Source: Methanosarcinales archaeon
GTDB lineage: Archaea > Halobacteriota > Methanosarcinia > DSM-18856 > Methermicoccaceae
DNA length: 7,660 nt
Assembly: GCA_003661015.1 (NCBI GenBank)
Contig: QMVI01000050.1
Span: 1 to 7,660, forward strand
Direction of reading: 5' to 3'
Below are positions 1 through 4,973 of this stretch, in pieces; the first letter of the stretch is position 1; each line of letters begins with the position of its first letter. A program made the position numbers and the translations under genes. The notes under the pieces are model-generated. The model worked only from the letters and a program-made list of their open reading frames with translations, made no database searches and had not been told where the DNA came from.

Positions 1-229
1 CCACAAGCAGAATCTCTTCCTTTCCGAGAGGTACGTGGGTCACATATGAGTTCTCACCCTTGCTGACAACCACCCTCACATCCACGTTCTCATCTGCCCC
101 CTGCAATGGATTTTCTACTTTGTGGGTGGTGGAACATTCAATACACCTCACGACCCACATTTTGTTCGTTTTTAGCACTTTGTGTGTTTTTGTCTCATTG
201 CATGTTGGACAATATACTTCAATCTTCAT
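1..229 (-). CDS. HVO_0476-like archaeal zinc-ribbon protein (partial, C-terminus beyond window)
   Basis: The first 76 residues of a gene that runs leftwards off the window; the frame stays open to base 1. The protein starts MKIEVYCPTC and has two CxxC knuckles, C7-P-T-C10 and C29-I-E-C32, spaced as in a treble-clef or zinc-ribbon finger, followed by a basic, beta-rich stretch. This resembles the small archaeal family annotated as HVO_0476 zinc finger proteins, whose function is unknown to me; nucleic-acid or ribosome association would be an inference. The start ATG (229-227) lies inside the end of the upstream PUA gene, an 11-bp overlap, and is preceded by a strong GGAGG site 5 nt away, so the start is well supported and the two genes are probably translationally coupled. 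It is too short for a length comparison. Confidence 0.75.
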   Translation of the reverse strand, partial: MKIEVYCPTCNETKTHKVLKTNKMWVVRCIECSTTHKVENPLQGADENVDVRVVVSKGENSYVTHVPLGKEEILLV

Positions 230-707
230 ACAATCCTCCACCATGCCTTATTTTTACAGCGACACCCTTCATAGCTTCCATCATCTCTCTCGCACACAGC
301 ATCGCCTCACCAACCGCCAAAAGCTCATCGCTCTCATCAACAACCAGCACTTCATCCCTACCCCTTATTTCTTTATCACAAGAAACAACAAACTTCGCAA
401 AAGCACTCCTACCTTCTCTTACAAAGGGTACCGCCTCTTCCGATAACACAACCCTATGCCTCATTGGTCTGTGAAATGATTTCAGCATCTCCCCGCCTCG
501 CATACCAAGTACCAAAAGTCCATCCTTTGCTCTCAGTGTAGCCACATGTTCTCCAGACAATTTTATCTGCCTGACCCTTCCAGTAGAAGAAAATGTAAAA
601 TCCACATTATGTGGAAAGAGAACTCTCCCTGAACCTCTCCCAAACTGATAATCAGCAATCATCCTAACCTTCTTCAGAGCTTTATTATGTTGCTCGTCTT
701 CGTCCAT
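219..707 (-). CDS. PUA-domain RNA-binding protein (archaeal TGT/pseudouridine-synthase-like)
   Basis: A 162-residue protein from ATG 707 to TGA 219. The N-terminal half (about residues 10-80) contains the conserved stretch ADYQFGRGSG, then a TGRVRQI motif and an ATLRAKDGLLVLG strand pair typical of the domain before PUA in archaeosine transglycosylase-like proteins. Residues about 84-157 form a PUA domain: V-x-E-G followed by FAKFV, then DEVLVVDESDELLAVGEA and a final KGVAVKIRHG. PUA domains bind structured RNA, usually tRNA or rRNA; no catalytic transglycosylase or pseudouridine synthase residues are present, so it is probably an RNA-binding partner or an uncharacterised modification factor. 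A TTG at 716 would add three residues, but the TATA box at 726-733 places transcription initiation near 703-707, favouring the ATG and a leaderless or nearly leaderless mRNA. It overlaps the downstream zinc-ribbon gene by 11 bp. Confidence 0.8.
   Translation of the reverse strand: MDEDEQHNKALKKVRMIADYQFGRGSGRVLFPHNVDFTFSSTGRVRQIKLSGEHVATLRAKDGLLVLGMRGGEMLKSFHRPMRHRVVLSEEAVPFVREGRSAFAKFVVSCDKEIRGRDEVLVVDESDELLAVGEAMLCAREMMEAMKGVAVKIRHGGGLYED
235..239 (-). promoter_or_regulatory. Ribosome binding site of the zinc-ribbon gene
   Basis: On the minus strand GGAGG is followed by 5 nt and the ATG at 229. The site lies within the last codons of the PUA gene (its Gly-Gly-Gly-Leu tail). It decides the start and indicates translation coupled to the upstream gene. 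Confidence 0.75.
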
Positions 708-725
708 ATTTCTCAAGCTCGCAAG

Positions 726-733
726 TATATAAA
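726..733 (-). promoter_or_regulatory. TATA box for the PUA/zinc-ribbon operon
   Basis: Reads TTTATATA on the minus strand, a good archaeal TATA element. Its centre is about 23 nt from the ATG at 707, so with the usual 25-27 nt spacing transcription begins at or just inside the first codon. This implies a leaderless transcript and argues against the TTG at 716 as start. Confidence 0.6.
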
Positions 734-758
734 CCCAACAAAATTATCTATTATCATT

Positions 759-766
759 ATTTATAA
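759..766 (+). promoter_or_regulatory. TATA box for the plus-strand cluster
   Basis: ATTTATAA in an AT-rich stretch, pointing rightwards and divergent from the other TATA box about 33 bp away centre to centre. Its centre is about 24 nt before the ATG at 786, again predicting a start site close to that ATG. A weak GGTGG at 778-782 could serve as ribosome binding site only if transcription starts further upstream. Both readings support ATG 786 rather than TTG 834 as the start of the first gene. Confidence 0.5.
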
Positions 767-785
767 CTTTTACTTATGGTGGTTT

Positions 786-1415
786 ATGTAGTGTGAAAAC
801 ATCCCTCCAGAATTAAGAAAACCAATAGAAGAATTGAGGTTCTTGCTTGATAGAGGGTATCCCAAGAGCTATGCTGTGAAATTCATATCTGACCATCATC
901 GCCTTCATAATCAGTACAGATACATACTTTCGAGAGTCGTCCATTCAACGTCTACTGTGGATGTGAGGAGGCGTAAAACAGTAGGGTGTGATGAACTTGG
1001 GGGGGAAATCTTGTGGATAGATGGTTATAATGTGATAATAACCGTTGAACACCTTATAACAGGAGAACATCTTTTTTTATGTGATGATGGATTTCTTAGA
1101 GATATAAAAGGGGTTTTCAGAAGCTATAAACTCACAGAATCATCAAAAAAATCTGTTAATCTGATACTGGACTTTATTGGCTATATTAAGCCAGAGTATA
1201 CGTATTTTATTTTGGATGAGAAGATATCCAAGAGTGGAGAGCTTGCAGGGTATATAAGAAGGGAGCTAAAATCAAGGGGGATGAAAGGGGAAGTAAAGCT
1301 GTCAGATTGTGTGGATTCTGAACTGAAGAATGTAAAAAATGGGATAGTTGCAACTGCAGATGGCATCATTGTGGATGCTGTGGAAAGAGTGGCAGACCTC
1401 CCCATGTGTGTGTAG
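786..1415 (+). CDS. DUF434/DUF5616 protein, start codon followed by in-frame UAG
   Basis: From ATG 786 the protein has 209 residues up to a TAG at 1413. Residues about 7-60 match the DUF434 pattern (PPELRKPIEEL, then RFLLDRGYPK and an SDHHRL helix). The rest resembles DUF5616, with IDGYNVIIT (78-86), LCDDGFLRDIKG (98-109), ISKSGELA (147-154) and ATADGIIVD (189-197). The family is uncharacterised; the spaced aspartates and the DGYNV motif recall PIN/NYN nucleases (inference). The conserved PPELRKPIEEL lies upstream of TTG 834, the first start that avoids a stop codon, so the true start must be further left; ATG 786 is the only in-frame candidate and its second codon is TAG. I read that TAG as sense, probably pyrrolysine. 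If the TAG at 1413 is also sense, the protein gains 15 residues and ends at TGA 1458-1460. The alternative is a TTG start and a truncated N-terminus. Confidence 0.7.
789..791 (+). other. In-frame UAG as codon 2 of the DUF434 gene
   Basis: The sequence reads ATG TAG TGT GAA AAC ATC CCT, and the frame then continues without a stop through the whole protein. If UAG is decoded as pyrrolysine the N-terminus is Met-Pyl-Cys-Glu-Asn. If it is not decoded, AUG-UAG is a minimal start-stop element in front of the gene. Confidence 0.5.
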
Positions 1416-1420
1416 AGGTG
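1413..1420 (+). promoter_or_regulatory. TAG at end of the DUF434 gene overlapping the RBS of the ligase gene
   Basis: TAG (1413-1415) shares its last base with GAGGTG (1415-1420), which lies 5 nt before ATG 1426. The ribosome binding site fixes the ligase start at 1426 and excludes the longer reading from 1348, whose first 26 residues are only the preceding gene in another frame. Whether TAG stops here or is read through to TGA 1458 cannot be settled from the sequence. The family appears to end close to this point, which favours a true stop or a short, tolerated extension. Confidence 0.6.
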
Positions 1421-1425
1421 GTTGC

Positions 1426-2277
1426 ATGGAGAGAATAGGCATCGTGAGTCCAAATATTGATATAACAGTGGAACTGCTCTCAAAGTCCGTCAGGCGAAAG
1501 GGACATACACCCGTCTACATAAATCCTCTCGAGTTTTCAGTTCACATCGGTCGAGAGAAGCCCTCTCCGAGTTACCCAATAGACATGGCTATTATAAGAG
1601 ATGTGGGGGGTGTTGAGCTAGGTACGGAGGGTGTTTCTTTCAGATTTGAGAGATTGAGGGAAATGTCGAGTGATATCCCAGTAATAAATCCTCCCGACTC
1701 CATACTCGTATGTGCAAACAAGTACCTCACTACATCTCTCCTTTTGTCTTATGGGGTGCCAGTGCCTGAGACTCTTCTAACGCAGGACACAAATGAGGCA
1801 ATAGAATTCATAGAAGAATGTGGTGATGCTGTTGTTAAACCCATCTATGGGTATAAAGGAAAAGGCATTCTTAGATTTCGACCTCCCGTTGAGAGGAACT
1901 TGCTTGAAAGCATATTGAAGCAGAGAGGAGTTTTGTATCTTCAGAAGTTTGTCGGAAGTGGGAAAGGTGATGTGAGGGTGTTTGTTGTGGGTAAAGAAGT
2001 TTTGGGTGCGGTACGGAGAATACCATCAAATAACTGGATATCGAATCTTTCACAGGGAGCTTCACCCCATCCTTTTGATGTTGATGATGAACTGGTGGAC
2101 ATCTCGTTGAGAGCAAAAGAGGCTGTTGGGATTGAGTTTGGTGGTATCGATATCATCTATGACTCAGAGGGAATATTTGTGTTAGAGGTGAACGCAACAC
2201 CATCGGTTAGAGGGTTATACAGTGTTGGCATAGACCCCTCGGATAAGATTCTCAACCTCCTTCTTGATAGAGGGTGA
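1426..2277 (+). CDS. RimK-family ATP-grasp alpha-L-glutamate ligase (MptN/CofF-like)
   Basis: A 283-residue ATP-grasp enzyme of normal length for the RimK family, which joins glutamate to a carboxylate with ATP hydrolysis. The N-terminal pre-ATP-grasp domain (1-90) begins with IGIVSPN and includes RRKGHTPVYINP. The central domain carries the ATP-binding strand and glycine loop AVVKPIYGYKGKGI (135-148) and LQKFV (172-176). Next come DVRVFVVG (182-189), GGIDII (239-244) and the metal-binding LEVNATPSVRGL (253-264). In methanogens such proteins include MptN (tetrahydromethanopterin:glutamate ligase) and CofF (F420 alpha-glutamate ligase); either would suit this organism, and I cannot choose between them. 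LysX, the lysine-biosynthesis relative, is less likely because no other lysine genes are nearby. The gene follows the DUF434 gene by 10 bp with a strong ribosome binding site and ends in TGA 9 bp before the kinase. Confidence 0.8.
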   Translation: MERIGIVSPNIDITVELLSKSVRRKGHTPVYINPLEFSVHIGREKPSPSYPIDMAIIRDVGGVELGTEGVSFRFERLREMSSDIPVINPPDSILVCANKYLTTSLLLSYGVPVPETLLTQDTNEAIEFIEECGDAVVKPIYGYKGKGILRFRPPVERNLLESILKQRGVLYLQKFVGSGKGDVRVFVVGKEVLGAVRRIPSNNWISNLSQGASPHPFDVDDELVDISLRAKEAVGIEFGGIDIIYDSEGIFVLEVNATPSVRGLYSVGIDPSDKILNLLLDRG

Positions 2278-2278
2278 T
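2272..2278 (+). promoter_or_regulatory. Ribosome binding site supporting the kinase TTG start
   Basis: GGGTGAT, overlapping the TGA of the ligase gene, precedes TTG 2287 by 8 nt. The next candidate, ATG 2311, has no purine-rich element in front of it. The TTG is therefore preferred, though the eight extra residues (MEVDNDYE) carry no recognisable conservation. Confidence 0.45.
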
Positions 2279-2286
2279 TTTTATAG

Positions 2287-4272
2287 TTGGAAGTTGATAA
2301 TGATTATGAGATGAGTGTGATTGTATGCATTGCAGAGGATGTTTCCAGTCTCATTGAGGAATTAATCGAACATGAATTAAAGAAAGGGGAAAAACCAGTA
2401 GTGATATCGAATCGTGATGAGTTAAAGAATAGGGCTGTAGAGTTGGGAGCAGACATCAGAGATGTTAAAGATGTTGAAGAAATACCCCCTCACCAAGTAT
2501 TGATTATAGATGCTTCAACCACGCACATAACTGGCAAGTTTGATGGAAAGGTGTGGATTGTTAGTGATGGCAGAAGCAAGTTAGAGTCTGTGGAGGCCAT
2601 ACACTTCATATTGGACTCCGAGGGATACTTTACACATGTTGGTGGACAGATAGAAGGAGTTGATGTGAGGGAAGGAATGCACATAACAGATATTTTGAGA
2701 GATAGCCCAGAGAATAGGGTGCAACTTGAAAACAGAATAAAAATGCTCGAGGAAGAAGGAGTTGCAACAACGACTTTGATGCTCAAGGGAGATGAGCCAA
2801 GGTGGGTGGAGGTAAGAGAAGAGGGAGTGTGGAGAGGCAAAGAGTTAGTTGAGACAGTTGGTGTGATGCGTGATATAACAGATTTAATACTTCTAGAAAG
2901 AGAGATGGAGGAGTTCGATAACAGATTGGTTGACATTTCTACCAGAGCTGGAAGTGTGATATATAGGATGAATATTTTAACGGCCCAATACGACTATATA
3001 AGCCCATCTATCGAAACCCTCACAGGCTTTTCTTTGGAGGAGCATATGAGAGACCCAAAACTCCTTGAAAAACTGATACATCCAGAGGATAGAGGAGTAG
3101 ACAACGGGACATATAGACTCATAAAAAAGGATGGCTCTGTGAGGTGGGTTAGGGAGAGCAGGAGAGTTGTGAGAAGCTCCTCAGGAGTTCCGTGTGCGGT
3201 TGAAGTAATTTTAACAGATGTCACAGAACTCATGGATGTTCAGGATAAGATAGGTAAAGAGACAGAGGACATCCGAAGAGCAATAGAAACAGCAAATGTT
3301 TTTGTTGTTGTGATTGACGAAATGGGAAGAATAGAGTTTATGAACTCTGAAGCAAGAAAATTAACAGGTTATGATGGAAAAGGTAGGTTATTTGATGAGT
3401 TTGTTAGTGAAAAAGATAAGAAGAAGTTCAGAGCATTTATCAGAAATCCAAGGAGAACAGACATTTCGATAATCTCAGCCAGTGGCAAAGAAAGAGTTTT
3501 GCATGTTGGTGGAATGAAAACAGGTGATAAATTCTATCTGGTGGGTCTTGACTTAACAGAAAAACTCGGATTACTTGAAGAACATGCGAGAAAGAGACGG
3601 GAACTCGAAGAAATGTACAAAAAACTCAAAGAAATTTCAAATATAAGAACAGAATTTATGAACATGGCTGTTCATGATTTGAAAAACCCAATAATAGCAT
3701 TGAAAGGAAACCTTGAACTCATAAAGAGTAAAGAATTGGATGATGAAGTAAAAAGAAGGATTGAAAATATGGAGGAGATAATAGATGCCCTCTCTATCTT
3801 GGTGAATGATTTGAGAGATGCGGTGAAACTAGAATCCCAGAGACTGAAAGTCGATAGGGTTGATTTGTCATCAGTCTTACATAGTGCAGTGAATATGTTG
3901 CAGGGAGCTGCTTTTGAAAAAGGACTCAATGTTAAAACCATCATACCCTCCCCGCTTGTGGTGGAAGGGGATGAAGATAGGTTGTTGAGATTGTTTGTCA
4001 ATTTAATAGGTAATGCGATAAAGTACACAGATAAAGGAACGGTTGGGATTGAAGCTGTAGAAGAAGATGAACACATACACGTAAAGGTGTGGGACACTGG
4101 AAGAGGCATTCAAGATGTCGATAAGATTTTTGAAAAGTTTTATGGAGAGGGGATGGGTCTCGGTCTCTACATCGCAAAGAAAGTAGTTGAAGCTCACAGT
4201 GGGAGAATATATGCTGAGAGTACAGTTGGCAAAGGTTCCGTCTTCCATGTTTTATTACCAAAACATAAATAA
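2287..4272 (+). CDS. Soluble multi-PAS sensor histidine kinase
   Basis: A 661-residue cytoplasmic kinase with no membrane segment. Residues about 9-100 form an alternating beta/alpha domain (SVIVCIAED, VLIIDAS, KVWIVSD) that is vaguely receiver- or Rossmann-like and that I do not recognise. Three PAS-type modules follow: about 103-200, ending in VMRDITD; 218-315, with YISPSIETLTGFS and IHPEDR and ending in LTDVTE; and 331-425, with EFMNSEARKLTGY and ending in GLDLTEK. A short coiled coil (425-452) leads to the HisKA helix with phosphoacceptor H463 in VHDLKNP. The ATPase domain shows the N box NLIGNAIKY (572-580), G1 DTGRGI (603-608), F box FEKFY (615-619) and G2 GMGLGLYIAK (622-631). All catalytic motifs are present, so it should be active. 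The PAS domains probably sense a soluble ligand or redox state, but cofactor residues cannot be assigned. No response regulator is in the window. It ends in TAA followed immediately by an in-frame TAG. Confidence 0.9.
   Translation: MEVDNDYEMSVIVCIAEDVSSLIEELIEHELKKGEKPVVISNRDELKNRAVELGADIRDVKDVEEIPPHQVLIIDASTTHITGKFDGKVWIVSDGRSKLESVEAIHFILDSEGYFTHVGGQIEGVDVREGMHITDILRDSPENRVQLENRIKMLEEEGVATTTLMLKGDEPRWVEVREEGVWRGKELVETVGVMRDITDLILLEREMEEFDNRLVDISTRAGSVIYRMNILTAQYDYISPSIETLTGFSLEEHMRDPKLLEKLIHPEDRGVDNGTYRLIKKDGSVRWVRESRRVVRSSSGVPCAVEVILTDVTELMDVQDKIGKETEDIRRAIETANVFVVVIDEMGRIEFMNSEARKLTGYDGKGRLFDEFVSEKDKKKFRAFIRNPRRTDISIISASGKERVLHVGGMKTGDKFYLVGLDLTEKLGLLEEHARKRRELEEMYKKLKEISNIRTEFMNMAVHDLKNPIIALKGNLELIKSKELDDEVKRRIENMEEIIDALSILVNDLRDAVKLESQRLKVDRVDLSSVLHSAVNMLQGAAFEKGLNVKTIIPSPLVVEGDEDRLLRLFVNLIGNAIKYTDKGTVGIEAVEEDEHIHVKVWDTGRGIQDVDKIFEKFYGEGMGLGLYIAKKVVEAHSGRIYAESTVGKGSVFHVLLPKHK
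4264..4272 (+). promoter_or_regulatory. Possible internal TATA box for pyrH
   Basis: CATAAATAA lies about 26 nt before ATG 4294, the distance expected for a leaderless transcript starting at that ATG. The 20 bases before pyrH are pyrimidine-rich with no Shine-Dalgarno match, unlike most neighbouring genes, which makes a separate leaderless start plausible. The motif is weak and falls within the end of the kinase gene. Confidence 0.3.
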
Positions 4273-4293
4273 TAGTATAACTCTTTTCATTTT

Positions 4294-4971
4294 ATGCTTG
4301 TCGTGGTCTCAATTGGAGGCTCTGTGTTCAGCTCGTGGGAGATTTTTAAAAAATATGCTGAAGTAATTGAAATGCTGAAAGGTGAGCATGAGTTGTTTGT
4401 GGTGGTGGGGGGTGGTAAGACCGCCAGAGAATACATCCAGATGGCTCGAAAGCTGGGCGCAAGTGAAGGAGTGTGTGATAGGATTGGAATAGAAATCACA
4501 AGAATCCATGCACGTTTGTTGATATCTGCTCTTGGTGATTGTGCATATCCTGTTCCACCAGAAGACTACGAGGGTGCAAGACTGGCATCGTTGACGGGTA
4601 AAGTGGTTGTGATGGGCGGAGTATCTCCGGGGTATACAACAGATGCAGTCTCAGCAATTCTTGCGGATTATGTAAAGGCTGACCTTTTGGTTTCCCTTAC
4701 ATCGACAGATGGTGTATATGAGAAAGACCCTGAAATGTACCCTGATGCGAGAAAGTTTGACTGTCTCACGTATAAAGAGCTTTTAGAGATAGTAACTGAA
4801 ACAGAGCTCAAAGCGGGGTCAAAAAGTCCTTTTGATCCTGTTGGTGTGAAGATTGCAGAGAGGTCAAATATAAGCATGGTTATTGCAGATGGAAGAAAAC
4901 CAGAAAATCTTGCAAGGATTATAAATGGAGAAAAGGTTGGTACGTTTGTTGGTACGGTTGCGGTGAGATGA
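4294..4971 (+). CDS. pyrH: UMP kinase (uridylate kinase), archaeal type
   Basis: A 225-residue amino-acid-kinase-fold enzyme, the usual length for archaeal PyrH, converting UMP and ATP to UDP and ADP in pyrimidine nucleotide synthesis in the cytoplasm. Visible motifs are the N-terminal phosphate loop SIGGSVF (6-12), VVVGGGKTAREYI (36-48), the UMP-site segment CDRIGIEITR (61-70), MGGVSPGYTTDAVSA (107-121) and the ATP-side STDGVYEKDPEMYPDA (137-152). The sequence SPFDPVGVKIAERS near residues 178-191 also fits the family. The start ATG has no ribosome binding site. The gene begins 21 bp after the kinase stop and ends in TGA overlapping the longer of two candidate purP starts. Pairing with purP groups pyrimidine and purine nucleotide synthesis in one transcript. 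Confidence 0.93.
   Translation: MLVVVSIGGSVFSSWEIFKKYAEVIEMLKGEHELFVVVGGGKTAREYIQMARKLGASEGVCDRIGIEITRIHARLLISALGDCAYPVPPEDYEGARLASLTGKVVVMGGVSPGYTTDAVSAILADYVKADLLVSLTSTDGVYEKDPEMYPDARKFDCLTYKELLEIVTETELKAGSKSPFDPVGVKIAERSNISMVIADGRKPENLARIINGEKVGTFVGTVAVR
4962..4967 (+). promoter_or_regulatory. Ribosome binding site deciding the purP start
   Basis: GGTGAG inside the last codons of pyrH lies 6 nt before ATG 4974 but directly abuts ATG 4968. The spacing, and the fact that the family typically starts close to the LTKSELEKILESYD segment, favour 4974. A start at 4968 would add only Met-Ser. Confidence 0.5.
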
Positions 4972-4973
4972 GT

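Noticed and set aside
60..474. Two plus-strand open frames at the left end
   Set aside because: They lie opposite the PUA and zinc-ribbon genes on the minus strand, have low-complexity Ser/Thr/His-rich translations, no ribosome binding site and no family resemblance.
1348..1425. Longer N-terminus for the ATP-grasp ligase
   Set aside because: The extra 26 residues are the end of the DUF434 gene in another frame. The GAGGTG site and the family start both point to ATG 1426.
2284..2286. TAG directly before the kinase TTG start as another internal UAG
   Set aside because: In the same frame a TGA lies three codons earlier with no start codon in between, so the TAG cannot belong to a longer kinase protein.
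2490..4261. Minus-strand open frames within the kinase gene
   Set aside because: Ser/Thr-rich translations typical of the antisense of a real gene, with no motifs, and they conflict with an unambiguous histidine kinase.
4270..4275. Tandem TAA-TAG after the kinase as a recoding signal
   Set aside because: TAA alone ends the protein at the expected end of the ATPase domain. The following TAG is in the spacer and needs no special explanation.
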